Below the pieces are notes generated by a model, which had not been told where the DNA came from, did no database searches, and was given only the letters and a program-made list of their open reading frames with translations. From NCBI RefSeq assembly GCF_009769735.1, contig NZ_WSRO01000002.1, positions 2,108,001-2,172,000 on the forward strand: a stretch of DNA of 64,000 bases. The letters run 5' to 3'. The DNA comes from Streptomyces sp. BA2. GTDB taxonomy: Bacteria; Actinomycetota; Actinomycetes; Streptomycetales; Streptomycetaceae. A program made the translations under genes and the position numbers. Below, one piece after another: positions 12,232-21,715 of this stretch (positions are counted from its first letter, which is position 1; each line of letters begins with the position of its first letter).

Positions 12232-12248
12232 TTCACACGGGGTGTGAA
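12232..12248 (-). promoter_or_regulatory. Palindrome upstream of HTH/TPR regulator
   Basis: TTCACACGGGGTGTGAA is a 7-3-7 perfect inverted repeat 46 bp before the regulator start, beside a CTACTAC -10-like element on the minus strand. A likely operator, possibly for autoregulation. Confidence 0.45.
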
Positions 12249-12454
12249 CGGAACGCCCGAATCCGGGGGGTGTGCGCTCTGCCGTCGCCACTCCTGTCAC
12301 GCTTGACTGAGATTCCTCACAAGGAGGCCGGCCGGGCCGCCGGCTCCCCCTCGAAAAGTACGGCGGCCCTCACTGGCGCCGTCCGCCCCGTCGTCTGCCC
12401 GACAACTCCAAGGGCGGGACGGGCGGCGCATGGCCGGCGGAGGTTGACGGTGCG

Positions 12455-13576
12455 TCATGTCATGGTGCTTTGCCGACGCACCGTCTCCCCCTGCTGAACC
12501 GGCACCCGCCGGCGGTCGTTGCGCAGGACCAGGAGCGCGGCGTCGTCGGTGGGGAACCGCCCGGCGTGGCGCAGGAGTTGGGCGTACACCGCGCGGATCA
12601 CGGTCTGGGGCGCGACCGGCGGGACCCGCACCGCTTCGGAGAGCGCCGCCTGGAGCGGGAAGAACCGTCCGGCCGCGTCCCGCGCGTCCTCCATGCCGTC
12701 CGTGTGCAGGACGAGCGCCTCCCCCGGAAGGAGCGGTCCGCAGTGCAGCAGGGACAGTTCGGCGGGGAGCGGGAAGGGACCGAGCGGCGGCAGCGGATCC
12801 CCGCCCGTGACCGGCTCGGCGTGGCCGCTCAGGCGGTAGGGCCAAGGGTGACCGCAGTTGAGCGCGGTCAGCTCGCCGTCCGGGCCGATCTCCATCAGGA
12901 GTACGGTGACGAACTCCTCGGCCAGCGGGCTGTCGGGCGCCGGAGCGCCGTTCGCAGGATGCTCGGCCCGCGACCTCTCCCGCAGATGCCGCCCCAGGGC
13001 GCGCTCCAACTTCCTGAGCACATGCGGCAGTTCCGACTCTTCGTGCGCCGCCTCGCGGAAGCTTCCGAGCACGGCGGCGGCCGTACTGATGGCGGTCAGG
13101 CCGTGCCCACGCACGTCGCCCATGACGACGCGGACGCCGTGGTCGGTGGCCACCACCTCGTACAGATCCCCGCCGACGGAGGCGCCGCGTGACGCGGAGA
13201 GCCGCCCGGCCGCGACCGTGAGGCCCTCGACACGTGGCGGCAGCGGGCGCAACAGGACGTTCTGCGCGGCACCCGCGACCTCACGGAGCTGGCGCAACTC
13301 CCGCAGCAGCGAGGCGCGGACATGCAATATCAGACCGGCGCCGACCGCGAAGAAGACCGCGCTGGTGACGATCCGCGCCTCGAGGCCGTCCCGCTGGGCG
13401 AGCGGGCAGACGAGTTTGTACGTGATGGCGGCCGCGCCCCACACCGCGGGGAGGCCGAGCATGAGAACGCGCCGGATCCGCGGCGGGTCCACACGGAACA
13501 CCCTCGGCCCGGCCCTCGCCCGGCTCCTTGCCCGAAGCAACACCCGTCGGGGAGCTCCAGCCCTGATACGGATCAT
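12455..13576 (-). CDS. Membrane-anchored SpoIIE/PP2C-type serine phosphatase
   Basis: A 373-residue PPM-family phosphatase of the RsbU/SpoIIE type, the class that dephosphorylates anti-sigma-factor antagonists. Residues about 35-85 hold two hydrophobic helices (VLMLGLPAVWGAAAITYKL and IVTSAVFFAVGAGLILHV). The catalytic domain has SVGGDLYEVV and VVMGDVRGHGL, whose aspartates bind Mg/Mn, and GEALVLHTDGMEDARD. There is no N-terminal PAS or GAF domain. The start is not certain, and the Arg-rich N-terminus may begin a few residues later. Partner kinases are not encoded nearby. Confidence 0.88.
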   Translation of the reverse strand: MIRIRAGAPRRVLLRARSRARAGPRVFRVDPPRIRRVLMLGLPAVWGAAAITYKLVCPLAQRDGLEARIVTSAVFFAVGAGLILHVRASLLRELRQLREVAGAAQNVLLRPLPPRVEGLTVAAGRLSASRGASVGGDLYEVVATDHGVRVVMGDVRGHGLTAISTAAAVLGSFREAAHEESELPHVLRKLERALGRHLRERSRAEHPANGAPAPDSPLAEEFVTVLLMEIGPDGELTALNCGHPWPYRLSGHAEPVTGGDPLPPLGPFPLPAELSLLHCGPLLPGEALVLHTDGMEDARDAAGRFFPLQAALSEAVRVPPVAPQTVIRAVYAQLLRHAGRFPTDDAALLVLRNDRRRVPVQQGETVRRQSTMT

Positions 13577-13715
13577 GCCGATGGCCCCCCTAAGGCCCTG
13601 TTCAGCGTGCAGTCCGCGCAGACCGTACAGATCACGGACCCTGCGGCCGGACTGATTCTGTCGACCGCCTGAGCCGATCGGACCAGAGAGGGCTTACTTG
13701 TCACTCAAACGAGTG

Positions 13716-13747
13716 AAGGGCGTATCCGGGGGCCCGGATACGCCCTT
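13716..13747 (-). terminator. Hairpin terminator downstream of pheT
   Basis: A 15-bp perfect stem (arm AAGGGCGTATCCGGG) with a 2-nt loop lies 43 bp after the pheT stop. CTTT follows on the plus strand, so it may also serve as a bidirectional insulator from the phosphatase promoter. Confidence 0.75.
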
Positions 13748-13789
13748 CTTTGCGCCTCTTGTGCGCCTGGCGGCGACTACTGGCGGTGA

Positions 13790-16339
13790 CTACGCTCCGC
13801 GCAGCACCGCGCCGGTCCGCTCGGCCGCCAGGGCGACGGCGGCGTCACGGGCCGCGGAGGCCTCGTCGACGGTCAGCGTGCGGTCGGCCGCGCGGAAGCG
13901 CAGCGCGTACGCGAGGGACTTCTTGCCCGCACCGATCTGCTCGCCGGTGAAGACGTCGAACAGGCGGATGGACTCGAGGAGTTCACCCGCGCCCTCACGC
14001 AGCACCTTCTCGACGTCGGCGGCGGGGACGCCCCCGTCGACGACGAGCGCGACGTCCTGCGTGGCGACCGGGAAGGTGGAGATCTTCGGCCCCTGCGGGA
14101 CACCGGCTCCGGCGTCCTCCAGACGGTCCAGGTCGAGCTCCATCGCGCAGGTGCGCGCGGGCAGACCGAGCGCCTTGACGACGCGCGGGTGCAGCTCGCC
14201 CGCGTGCCCGATGACCTCCTCCGCGCCGTCGATCACGACGGCGAGCTCGGCGCACCGGCCCGGGTGCCACGGGCCGTACTGGCCCTGGCGCACGAGCAGT
14301 TCGGTGCCGGACTCGGCGGCGAGGGCGCGCGCGGCCTGGACCGCGTCGGCCCACTCGGACGGACGGCCCTTGCCCCACCAGCCGGCCTGCTCGCGGGCGC
14401 CCGCGAGGACGACGGCGGCATGCCGCGGCTGCACGGGAAGCGCCTCGGTCAGGGAGGCGATCTCCTCGTCCGTGGGCCGCCGGTCGACGGGAAGACGCAC
14501 CGCGATGCGCGCCTCTTCACGCGGCTGGAAGACCAGACCCGTCTCGAAGAGCGCCAGGTCGTGGCTGCCGCGGCCTTCGTTGCGGCGCAGCGCGCCGAGC
14601 AGCCCCGGAAGCAGCGTCGTACGAAGAGCGGGCTCCTCGTCGGAGAGCGGGTTGACCAGCTTCACGACCCGGCGCTTGGGGTCGCCGGGTTCGAGGCCCA
14701 GCTGGTCGAAGACCTGCTCACCGATGAACGGGTAGTTCGGCGCCTCGACGAATCCGCTTCCGGCAAGGGCGCGGCCGAATCGGCGGTGCAGCCGCTGCCG
14801 GTCGGTCAGACCGCGGCCCGCGGGGGGCTTGGGCAGCGTCGACGGGAGGTTCTCGTACCCCTCGAGCCGGATGACCTCTTCGGCGAGGTCGTTCGGCTCG
14901 GCGAGGTCGGGACGCCAGGACGGCACGGTGACGGTCAGGGCGTCCTGGCCGTAGACGTCGCAGCCGACTTCCTGGAGGCGGCGCACGACGGTCTCGCGGC
15001 CGTACTCCACGCCGGCGACCTTGTCCGGGTGGTCGGCGGGCATGGTGATCGTGTGGGGGGCGGAGGGTGCGATGACCTCGGTGACCCCGCTCTCGGCGGT
15101 GCCGCCCGCGAGCAGGACGAGGAGATCCACCGTGCGCTGCGCGGCGGCGGACGCGGCCTGCGGGTCGACGCCGCGCTCGAAGCGCTTGGCCGCCTCGGAA
15201 GGCAGCTTGTGGCGCCGGGCCGTGCGGGCGATGGAGATCGCGTCGAAGTGCGCGGCCTCGATGACGACGTCGGTGGTACCCGCCGTCTCCATTGGGGTCT
15301 CCCCTGCTCGAGCGGAGTCGAGAGCTTGGGGAAGGTCCGCGATCTCGGTGTTGGCGCCGCCCATGACGCCCGCGAGGCCGATCGGGCCGCGGTCGTCGGT
15401 GATGACCAGGTCCTCGGCGTCGAGGACGCGCTTGGCGCCGTCGAGCGTCGTGAACTTCTCGCCCTGCTCCGCGCGGCGCACGCCGATGGTGCCCTCGATG
15501 CGGGAGCGGTCGTACGCGTGAAGGGGCTGGCCGAGCTCCAGCATCACGTAGTTCGTGATGTCGACGGCGAGCGAGATCGGGCGCATGCCCGCCTTCTGGA
15601 GGCGGCGCCGCAGCCAGATCGGCGAGCGGGACTCGGGCTTCAGGCCCGTGACCGTGCGCGCGGTGAAGCGGTCGCAGCCCATCGGGTCGGAGATCTTGAC
15701 CGGGTAGCCGGAGGCGTTCGGCGCGGGCACGTCCAGGAGCGCCGGGTCGCGCAGCGGCAGGCCGTACGCGATGGCGGCCTCGCGGGCGACGCCGCGCATC
15801 GACAGGGCATAGCCGCGGTCGGGCGTGACGGCGATGTCCAGGACCTCGTCGACCAGTTCGAGCAGCTTGATCGCGTCGGTGCCGGCCTCGTGCTCGGGCG
15901 GAAGGACGATGATGCCGCCGCTTCCGTCGTCGCCCATGCCCAGCTCGTCGCCGGAGCAGATCATGCCGTGCGACGTCTTGCCGTACGTCTTGCGCGCGGC
16001 GATCTTGAAGTCGCCGGGCAGGACGGCGCCCGGGAGCACGACGACGACCTTGTCGCCGACGGCGAAGTTCCGTGCACCGCAGACGATCTCCTGCGGCTCG
16101 CCGGTGCCGTTGGCGGAACCGACGTCGACGGTGCAGAAGCGGATGGGCTTCTTGAACTCCGTCAGTTCCTCGATGGTGAGGACCTTGCCGACGACAAGGG
16201 GGCCGGTGAGGCCGGCGCCGAGCTGCTCGACGGTCTCGACCTCAAGGCCGACCTCGATCAGCTTGGCCTGCACGTCACGGCCGGTCTCGGTGGCGGGGAG
16301 ATCGACGTACTCCCGCAGCCAGGAAAGCGGGACCCGCAT
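13790..16339 (-). CDS. pheT: Phenylalanyl-tRNA synthetase beta subunit
   Basis: Beta chain of the heterotetrameric enzyme that charges tRNA-Phe; it binds the tRNA and edits Tyr-tRNA. The 849 residues show the EMAP/tRNA-binding domain ([20 protein letters not shown]), B3/B4 editing domain ([20 protein letters not shown]), B5 ([20 protein letters not shown]), the synthetase-like core and the C-terminal anticodon-binding domain ([20 protein letters not shown]). It starts within the pheS stop (TGATG). About residues 335-350 derive from an inserted dispersed repeat (15291-15335), which makes it slightly longer than relatives. Confidence 0.97.
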   Translation of the reverse strand: MRVPLSWLREYVDLPATETGRDVQAKLIEVGLEVETVEQLGAGLTGPLVVGKVLTIEELTEFKKPIRFCTVDVGSANGTGEPQEIVCGARNFAVGDKVVVVLPGAVLPGDFKIAARKTYGKTSHGMICSGDELGMGDDGSGGIIVLPPEHEAGTDAIKLLELVDEVLDIAVTPDRGYALSMRGVAREAAIAYGLPLRDPALLDVPAPNASGYPVKISDPMGCDRFTARTVTGLKPESRSPIWLRRRLQKAGMRPISLAVDITNYVMLELGQPLHAYDRSRIEGTIGVRRAEQGEKFTTLDGAKRVLDAEDLVITDDRGPIGLAGVMGGANTEIADLPQALDSARAGETPMETAGTTDVVIEAAHFDAISIARTARRHKLPSEAAKRFERGVDPQAASAAAQRTVDLLVLLAGGTAESGVTEVIAPSAPHTITMPADHPDKVAGVEYGRETVVRRLQEVGCDVYGQDALTVTVPSWRPDLAEPNDLAEEVIRLEGYENLPSTLPKPPAGRGLTDRQRLHRRFGRALAGSGFVEAPNYPFIGEQVFDQLGLEPGDPKRRVVKLVNPLSDEEPALRTTLLPGLLGALRRNEGRGSHDLALFETGLVFQPREEARIAVRLPVDRRPTDEEIASLTEALPVQPRHAAVVLAGAREQAGWWGKGRPSEWADAVQAARALAAESGTELLVRQGQYGPWHPGRCAELAVVIDGAEEVIGHAGELHPRVVKALGLPARTCAMELDLDRLEDAGAGVPQGPKISTFPVATQDVALVVDGGVPAADVEKVLREGAGELLESIRLFDVFTGEQIGAGKKSLAYALRFRAADRTLTVDEASAARDAAVALAAERTGAVLRGA
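15291..15335 (-). repeat. Dispersed repeat element inserted in frame in pheT
   Basis: About 45 bp reading, on the minus strand, CCCCAAGCTCTCGACTCC then GCTCGAGCAGGGGAGACCCC. I recognise this from memory as a short repeat found many times in Streptomyces genomes, usually between genes. Here it adds about 15 residues ([15 protein letters not shown]) between TEIADL and the conserved [16 protein letters not shown], without breaking the frame. Confidence 0.65.
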
Positions 16340-17466
16340 CAGATCTCCATCCCGAAGGGCCGGGTGAACCGGACGTCACCCTCGACCATGTCTCGCATGT
16401 CTTCGACGTTGTGGCGGAACATCAGCATCCGTTCGATGCCGAACCCGAAGGCGAATCCGCTGTACTTCTGGGGGTCGACGCCGCAGGCGGTGAGCACCTT
16501 CGGGTTGACCATGCCGCAGCCGCCCAGCTCGATCCAGCCCTCGCTGCCGCAGGTGCGGCAGGGGCGGTCGGGGTTGCCCACGGACTCGCCACGGCAGACG
16601 TAGCAGACCATGTCCATCTCGGCGGACGGCTCGGTGAACGGGAAGTAGTTCGGGCGCAGGCGGGTCTTCATGTCCGCGCCGAAGAGCGACTGGACCATGT
16701 GGTCAAGGGTGCCCTTGAGGTCGGCCATGGTCAGGCCCTCGTCCACGGCGAGCAGCTCGATCTGGTGGAAGACCGGGGTGTGCGTCGCGTCCAGCTCGTC
16801 CGTGCGGTACACACGGCCGGGGCAGACGATGTAGACGGGCGGCTCGCGGTCGAGCATCGCGCGGGCCTGCACCGGGGAGGTGTGGGTGCGCAGCACGACA
16901 CCGGACTCGTCGCCTTCCGTCCCCTTGGGTCCCTCGACGAAGAAGGTGTCCTGCATCTGCCGGGCCGGGTGGTCCGGGGTGAAGTTCAGGGCGTCGAAGT
17001 TGAACCACTCCGCCTCGACCTCGGGGCCCTCCGCGATCTCGTAGCCCATGGCGACGAAGACGTCCGCGACGCGCTCCATGAACGTGGTCAGCGGGTGCCT
17101 GGCACCGGCCGGGACGCGGTCGTACGGCAGCGTGACGTCCACTGCCTCCTCGACGAGCACCCGGGCGTCGCGCTCGGCCTCGAGCTCGGTCTGGCGGGCG
17201 GCGAGCGCCTTGCTGACCGCGCCGCGCGCCATGCCGACGCGCTTGCCGGCCTCGGCCTTGGCCTGCGGGGGCAGCGCGCCGATCTCGCGGTTGGCGAGCG
17301 CCAGCGGCGAGGTGCCGCCGGTGTGCGCGACCTTGGCCTCCTGGAGCTGTTCGAGGTCGCCCGCGGCGGCGAAGGCGGCAAGCGCCTCGGCCCGCATGCG
17401 CTCGATCTCTTCAGGTTTCAGTGCCTCGACCTCAACAGGGTCGTACGACTTGTTCGGTGCCGACAT
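16339..17466 (-). CDS. pheS: Phenylalanyl-tRNA synthetase alpha subunit
   Basis: Catalytic chain of Phe-tRNA synthetase. The 375 residues have the N-terminal coiled coil (about 1-100) and the class II motifs: motif 2 [10 protein letters not shown] with [22 protein letters not shown], and motif 3 [19 protein letters not shown] at the C-terminus. [11 protein letters not shown]...CRTCGSEGW four-cysteine loop is typical of actinobacterial PheS. The ATG at 17466 is preceded by GGGAAGAG. It overlaps pheT by one base (TGATG), giving an operon of two. Confidence 0.97.
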   Translation of the reverse strand: MSAPNKSYDPVEVEALKPEEIERMRAEALAAFAAAGDLEQLQEAKVAHTGGTSPLALANREIGALPPQAKAEAGKRVGMARGAVSKALAARQTELEAERDARVLVEEAVDVTLPYDRVPAGARHPLTTFMERVADVFVAMGYEIAEGPEVEAEWFNFDALNFTPDHPARQMQDTFFVEGPKGTEGDESGVVLRTHTSPVQARAMLDREPPVYIVCPGRVYRTDELDATHTPVFHQIELLAVDEGLTMADLKGTLDHMVQSLFGADMKTRLRPNYFPFTEPSAEMDMVCYVCRGESVGNPDRPCRTCGSEGWIELGGCGMVNPKVLTACGVDPQKYSGFAFGFGIERMLMFRHNVEDMRDMVEGDVRFTRPFGMEI

Positions 17467-17636
17467 CTCTTCCCGTGCTTCCGGTTGGCTGGTGATGGTC
17501 CCCGTCTACGACTCGGAGACGAATCGTCCACATAGGGGGACGCAAACGTGCCAAGGATCGAGTCTAACGGGGGTGACGCAGGTGAATGAGCCCGCGGGCG
17601 GTGCTCGGGCGGATCAAGAACTGATCGGTGAGGGGA

Positions 17637-18779
17637 TCAGAGGAGATACGCCGGAGTGCCCACGGGCAACGTAAATCGGAACTGGGCGCCGCCACCGGGC
17701 GCGCGGCCGACGGTGATCGTCCCGCCGTGCGCCTCCACGATGCCCTTCACGATGTACAAGCCGAGTCCCGTCCCGCCGCGCTTGCTGCCCCGCCAGAAGC
17801 GGGTGAAGACGCGGCCCATCGATTCCTCCGGAATGCCGCTTCCCTCGTCGCTCACGGTCACGGCCGTCTCGGCCCCGCCCCGCTCACGCGGGGACGACGA
17901 AGGTGCCACGTCGATGGTGACGGTTCCCTCGCCGTGCCGCACCGCATTTTCCAGCAGATTGCTGAGCACCTGGTCGATCTTGTCGGGGTCGGCCCAGAGG
18001 TCGGGCATGGGCTGCTGTATCCGCACGAGGAAGCGGTCGGCGTCCTGGCCGGATGCGACATGGGCCTGGATGTGGCGGCCGACGGCGGCACCGATGTCGA
18101 CGGGCTGGCGACGCAGTTCCAGGCGTCCCGAGTCGATCCGTGAAATATCGAGAAGCTCGGCGATGAGCCGCGTGACGCGGTTGGCGTCGGCGTCCACCGT
18201 CTCCAGCATGAGTTTCTTCTGGTCGTCGGTGAACCGCTCCCACTTGGCAAGGAGCGTCGCCGTGAAGCCCTTCACGGAGGTGAGGGGCGAGCGGAGCTCG
18301 TGGGCGACGGTGGCGATCAGCTCGGCGTGGCTGCGCTCGGTGCGGCGGCGGGCCTCGGTGTCGCGGATGGAGACGACGACGCGGCGGACGGGGCCGGTGG
18401 GCGCGGTGCGCACATAGCGCGCGGAGACGAGGACCTCACGCCCGCCGGGGAGCAGGAGATTGCGCTCGGGCTGTGCGAAGCGGGTGGCAAGGCCGCCGTA
18501 CGGATCGGTCAGCTGCCACCAGCGGCGGCCTTCGAGGTCCTCTAAAGGAAGGGCCCGCTCCAGCGGCGCGCCGATCGCCTCGTCGGCGTGCACCGCGGTG
18601 ATGCGCACGGCCGCGGCGTTGAAGCAGATGACGTGGCCCGTCTCGTCCGCGACGACGAGGCCGTCGGGCAGGTCGTCCGGGTGGACACCGAGGCAGCCGA
18701 GGTCACCGAGGGCGCCATGGTCCGCGCGAGTGGACAGGATGTCCTGTACTCCCGGTGATCTGCTCGTGCCGATGCTCAT
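17637..18779 (-). CDS. PAS-domain sensor histidine kinase
   Basis: A 380-residue soluble kinase. It has an N-terminal PAS fold (LPDGLVVADETGHVICFNAAAVRITA), a HisKA domain with the phospho-acceptor in VAHELRSPLTSVKGF, and a HATPase_c domain with N box NLLENAVRHGEG, G1 SDEGSGIPEE and G2 GGTGLGLYIVKGI. There are no membrane segments and no response regulator beside it, so it is an orphan kinase. The ATG at 18779 follows ACGGGGA. It sits between the SpoU methyltransferase and pheS, an order I recall from other Streptomyces. Confidence 0.9.
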   Translation of the reverse strand: MSIGTSRSPGVQDILSTRADHGALGDLGCLGVHPDDLPDGLVVADETGHVICFNAAAVRITAVHADEAIGAPLERALPLEDLEGRRWWQLTDPYGGLATRFAQPERNLLLPGGREVLVSARYVRTAPTGPVRRVVVSIRDTEARRRTERSHAELIATVAHELRSPLTSVKGFTATLLAKWERFTDDQKKLMLETVDADANRVTRLIAELLDISRIDSGRLELRRQPVDIGAAVGRHIQAHVASGQDADRFLVRIQQPMPDLWADPDKIDQVLSNLLENAVRHGEGTVTIDVAPSSSPRERGGAETAVTVSDEGSGIPEESMGRVFTRFWRGSKRGGTGLGLYIVKGIVEAHGGTITVGRAPGGGAQFRFTLPVGTPAYLL

Positions 18780-18834
18780 TCCCCGTACCCCACCTCTCGG
18801 ACCGGCGCAGGAGGCCTCCGAGCCCGTCACCCTA

Positions 18835-19695
18835 CTAGCTGGGAGTGACGGAACGGCACCCTCCAGCCGCACGCTGTGCACGGGCGGACGCATAGAGGCA
18901 CACGGCCGCCGCCGTCGCGAGGTTGAGGCTTTCGGCTCTGCCGTGGATCGGAACGCGCACCACGGCGTCGGCGAGTGCGCGGGTCTCCTCCGGGAGCCCC
19001 CAGGCCTCGTTGCCGAAGACCCAGGCGGACGGCGTACCCATGGTGCCCTTGTCGAGCTCGTCGTCGAGGTCGTCCTCGCCCGCTCCGTCGGCGGCCAGGA
19101 TCCGCACGCCCGCGTCCTTCAGCCCCTGGACGGCCCGCTCGACGGGTACGCCGACGGCGACGGGCAGATGGAACAGCGAACCGACCGACGCGCGCACGCA
19201 CTTGGGGTTGTAGAGGTCCACGGAGGCGTCCGTCAGGACGACGGCGTCGGCCCCCGCCGCGTCGGCACACCGCAGTACGGTCCCGGCGTTCCCGGGGTCA
19301 CGGACGTGCGCGAGGACGGCGACCAGCTTGGGCCGGGCGGCGAGGATGCTGTCGAAAGGGGTGTCGAGGAACCGGCAGACACCGACAAGCCCCTGTGGCG
19401 TGACGGTCGTGGAGATGTCGGCGATGACGTCCTCGTCGGCGAGGTGCACCCTGGCCCCCGCGGCACGGGCTTCCCCCACGATGTCGGCGTAGCGCTCGGC
19501 GGCCTCGACGGTGGCGAACAGCTCGACGAGCGTGTCGGCTGTCTCGCCGTACGCGGCGGCCTCCCGCACGGCCTGCGGCCCCTCGGCGAGAAACAGCTGT
19601 TCCTTCCCCCGGAAGTTCCGCTTGGCAAGCCGCCGGGCGGCGCTGACGCGGGACGACTTGGGGGAGATCAACTCGGGCTCGGGGGCGGCAACCAT
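18835..19695 (-). CDS. TrmH/SpoU-family rRNA 2'-O-methyltransferase
   Basis: S-adenosylmethionine-dependent RNA 2'-O-ribose methyltransferase with the SPOUT trefoil knot. The N-terminal substrate-binding domain (RRLAKRNFRGKEQLFLAEGP) is followed by motif 1 HVRDPGNAGTVLRCADAAGA, motif 2 WVFGNEAWGLPEE and motif 3 VRVPIHGRAESLNLATAAAV. 286 residues from the ATG at 19695, chosen over the GTG nine bases upstream because CGAGGTGA sits at the right distance. It resembles RlmB/TsnR-type enzymes; the target nucleotide is not evident. Confidence 0.93.
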   Translation of the reverse strand: MVAAPEPELISPKSSRVSAARRLAKRNFRGKEQLFLAEGPQAVREAAAYGETADTLVELFATVEAAERYADIVGEARAAGARVHLADEDVIADISTTVTPQGLVGVCRFLDTPFDSILAARPKLVAVLAHVRDPGNAGTVLRCADAAGADAVVLTDASVDLYNPKCVRASVGSLFHLPVAVGVPVERAVQGLKDAGVRILAADGAGEDDLDDELDKGTMGTPSAWVFGNEAWGLPEETRALADAVVRVPIHGRAESLNLATAAAVCLYASARAQRAAGGCRSVTPS

Positions 19696-19724
19696 GTAAT
19701 TCACCTCGGAGAGAGCGCCCCGTC

Positions 19725-19753
19725 AGGGGCGCGGGGAACTGCGCGACCAGCCC
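19725..19753 (+). repeat. Interspersed Streptomyces repeat, copy 1
   Basis: Contains CGGGGAACTGCGCGACCAG with GCGC before and CCC after. It can fold as GGGG-AA-CTG / CAG-CCC(C). It lies between the methyltransferase and the rplT terminator. An inverted copy is at 50543-50566. I recall this sequence as very frequent between genes in Streptomyces. Confidence 0.7.
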
Positions 19754-19786
19754 AATGCGGCCCGCGGTCGACGGACAACGGACGCA

Positions 19787-19821
19787 ATCGGACCCGCAAG
19801 CCACAGGCTTGCGGGTCCGAT
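19787..19821 (-). terminator. Terminator of the infC-rpmI-rplT operon
   Basis: A perfect 16-bp stem (arm ATCGGACCCGCAAGCC) with loop ACA, 22 bp downstream of the rplT stop. Confidence 0.85.
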
Positions 19822-19843
19822 CACGTTCAAGCTCAGCGCAGCG

Positions 19844-20227
19844 TCAGGCAGCCTTGGGCGCGTTGACGTCCGAAGGCAGAGCCTTCTGCGCAACCTCGAC
19901 GAGCGCCGCGAACGCGTTCGCGTCGTTGACGGCGAGCTCCGCGAGGATCTTGCGGTCCACCTCGATGTTGGCGGCCTTCAGACCCTGGATGAGGCGGTTG
20001 TACGTCATGCCGTTCTGGCGGGCAGCGGCGTTGATGCGCTGGATCCACAGCTGACGGAAGTCGCCCTTGCGCTTCTTGCGGTCGTTGTAGTTGTAGACCA
20101 GGGAGTGGGTGACCTGCTCCTTGGCCTTGCGGTACAGGCGCGAGCGCTGGCCGCGGTAGCCGCTGGCGGCTTCGAGGATCGCCCGACGCTTCTTGTGGGC
20201 GTTGACTGCCCGCTTGACGCGTGCCAC
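19844..20227 (-). CDS. rplT: 50S ribosomal protein L20
   Basis: Early-assembly 23S rRNA-binding protein, 127 residues, starting [20 protein letters not shown] and including [16 protein letters not shown] and [18 protein letters not shown], all diagnostic of L20. Third gene of infC-rpmI-rplT. In many bacteria L20 represses its own operon by binding a leader or intergenic RNA. Its long N-terminal basic helix is conserved here. Confidence 0.98.
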   Translation of the reverse strand: MARVKRAVNAHKKRRAILEAASGYRGQRSRLYRKAKEQVTHSLVYNYNDRKKRKGDFRQLWIQRINAAARQNGMTYNRLIQGLKAANIEVDRKILAELAVNDANAFAALVEVAQKALPSDVNAPKAA

Positions 20228-20321
20228 TTGTTAACTCCTTGTAGCGGGGCCGTGGTTGGACTCACACGACCCGGTATCGATTGGGTCCCGGTCAGAGTTC
20301 AGGCGCGGTGTGCGCCTGAGC

Positions 20322-20516
20322 TCACTTGCCGAGAAGCTTCTTGATCTTCTTGGCGTCGCCCGGGGCCATCTCGGCGTTGCCGCTGAGGCGACGCGTCAGA
20401 CGGGACGACTTGTGCTCGAGCAGGTGGCGCTTGCCGGCGCGCTCACGGAGCACCTTGCCGGAGCCGGTGATCTTGAAGCGCTTGCTGGCACCGCTGTGCG
20501 TCTTGTTCTTCGGCAT
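20322..20516 (-). CDS. rpmI: 50S ribosomal protein L35
   Basis: 64 residues: [20 protein letters not shown] ... [19 protein letters not shown], a full-length L35. Between infC (120 bp away) and rplT (94 bp away) in the classic IF3-L35-L20 operon. Confidence 0.98.
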   Translation of the reverse strand: MPKNKTHSGASKRFKITGSGKVLRERAGKRHLLEHKSSRLTRRLSGNAEMAPGDAKKIKKLLGK

Positions 20517-20636
20517 AGCGCCGTTCTCTCCTCGTCAGTGGCACTCCCTGCCGTTTCCCGGTTCCTGCGAACCGGAGGCAGGGAGCGTCAGATGTATCGA
20601 TAGTCACCAGGGCGCGCGTGGGAGGCGCGTCCCGGA

Positions 20637-21314
20637 TCAGGCCTCTGCAGGCTCCTCGGCAGGTGCCTCGGCCTCGGCAGCGTCCTCGGCGGGGGCCTTG
20701 TCGGCCTCCTCCGCGACGGCGTTCTGCGAGCGGCCCGGGTTGGCCTTGGCGTCCGCCTTGCGGACCGCCTGGGCCTCGCGAGCCTCAGCCATGGCTTCGG
20801 TCTTCTTCTTGTGCGGACCGAGGACCATGATCATGTTTCGGCCGTCCTGCTTCGGGTTCGACTCGATGAACCCGAGGTCTTCGACGTCGTTCGCGAGACG
20901 CTGCAGCAGTCGGTAGCCGAGTTCCGGCCGGGACTGCTCGCGACCACGGAACATGATCGTGATCTTGACCTTGTCGCCCTGCTTGAGGAACCGGACGACG
21001 TGACCCTTCTTGGTGTCATAGTCGTGCGGGTCGATCTTCGGCCGGAGCTTCATCTCCTTGATGACCGTGTGCGCCTGGTTCTTGCGCGCCTCACGGGCCT
21101 TCATGGCCGACTCGTACTTGAACTTCCCGTAGTCCATGAGCTTGCACACGGGCGGACGGGCGGTAGCCGCCACCTCGACCAGGTCGAGGTCGTACTCCTG
21201 TGCGAGCTCCAGGGCCTTGGCAAGCGGAACAATCCCGACCTGCTCGCCGCTGGGACCGACAAGTCGCACCTCGGGAACGCGAATCCGGTCGTTGATGCGG
21301 GGCTCGGCGCTGAT
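20637..21314 (-). CDS. infC: Translation initiation factor IF-3 with ATC start codon
   Basis: IF-3 prevents premature subunit joining and proofreads start codons. From 21314 the protein is 225 residues: [20 protein letters not shown] ... [15 protein letters not shown] (N domain and linker) and [20 protein letters not shown] (C domain), then an Ala/Glu/Pro-rich acidic tail. No in-frame ATG, GTG or TTG lies at a sensible position upstream. The ATC at 21312-21314 directly follows GAGGAGGATCC. Rare starts (AUU, AUC, AUA) are known for infC because IF-3 discriminates against them, giving autoregulation. Automatic calls starting far upstream (21629) run through the leader and are wrong. Confidence 0.93.
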   Translation of the reverse strand: MSAEPRINDRIRVPEVRLVGPSGEQVGIVPLAKALELAQEYDLDLVEVAATARPPVCKLMDYGKFKYESAMKAREARKNQAHTVIKEMKLRPKIDPHDYDTKKGHVVRFLKQGDKVKITIMFRGREQSRPELGYRLLQRLANDVEDLGFIESNPKQDGRNMIMVLGPHKKKTEAMAEAREAQAVRKADAKANPGRSQNAVAEEADKAPAEDAAEAEAPAEEPAEA

Positions 21315-21640
21315 GGATCCTCCTCGGTAGCACCACGCGGCGGTCTGGCGGACAGCCGCGTTACGTCTGTTATCTCGACCAACCGAGTGAGTGCATAAAA
21401 AATGCCCCAACCGATCACAGGAAGGGGCTCCATTACTACCGGAGCACCTCCGCGGTGATCGCGGGGCGCATCTCGGGCCTGCCGTAGTCTCGGGGACTGC
21501 GGCCGCCTGACCGGTGACCCGCCGCTCCGGAGAGCGGCTAGGTGGGAAGCGGAGCCTCCACTTGTGGGCCGGGTCTCTGCGTGGCACGCGAGTGTCCGGC
21601 CGGTCGTTACACAAGGTTAGCAGGTCCACGGGGGTGGGGC
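21315..21640 (-). promoter_or_regulatory. Long structured infC leader (candidate L20/IF3 attenuation leader)
   Basis: About 300 nt of untranslated leader precede infC. A TTAGCC / TAACCT pair with 18-bp spacing near 21610-21640 (minus strand) is a plausible promoter. The leader holds several GC-rich hairpins (for example CCGCTCTCCGGAGCGG) and, at 21396-21428, an intrinsic-terminator-like stem with a run of six Ts. This is the place where L20-operon leaders act in other bacteria. Confidence 0.6.
21396..21428 (-). terminator. Intrinsic-terminator-like attenuator inside the infC leader
   Basis: On the minus strand GCCCCTTCC pairs with GGTTGGGGC (two mismatched T pairs), loop TGTGATC, followed by ATTTTTT. 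A U-run terminator is rare in this GC-rich genome. It sits 80 bp before the infC start, so it probably works as an attenuator rather than a gene end. Confidence 0.65.
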
Positions 21641-21715
21641 TAACCGACGGTGCCGAACGGTCCTCACGGACTCCCGCGGCGTACTCCCGGTGGGGCTCCG
21701 CATATCGTATGGGAC

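Noticed and set aside
12301..12454. Spacer between the phosphatase and the HTH/TPR gene
   Set aside because: Only a short GCCGGC inverted repeat seen; no gene or clear terminator.
14189..16603. 804-codon plus-strand frame opposite pheT
   Set aside because: Composition is anticodon shadow of pheT; no ribosome site and no recognisable fold.
17467..17636. Possible T-box or leader-peptide attenuator before pheS
   Set aside because: No T-box sequence, no Phe-rich leader peptide and no convincing terminator stem seen.
21315..21629. N-terminal extension of infC to the ATG-type start at 21629
   Set aside because: The extension is not IF-3-like and covers the terminator-like stem and promoter; ATC with a strong ribosome site is the better start.
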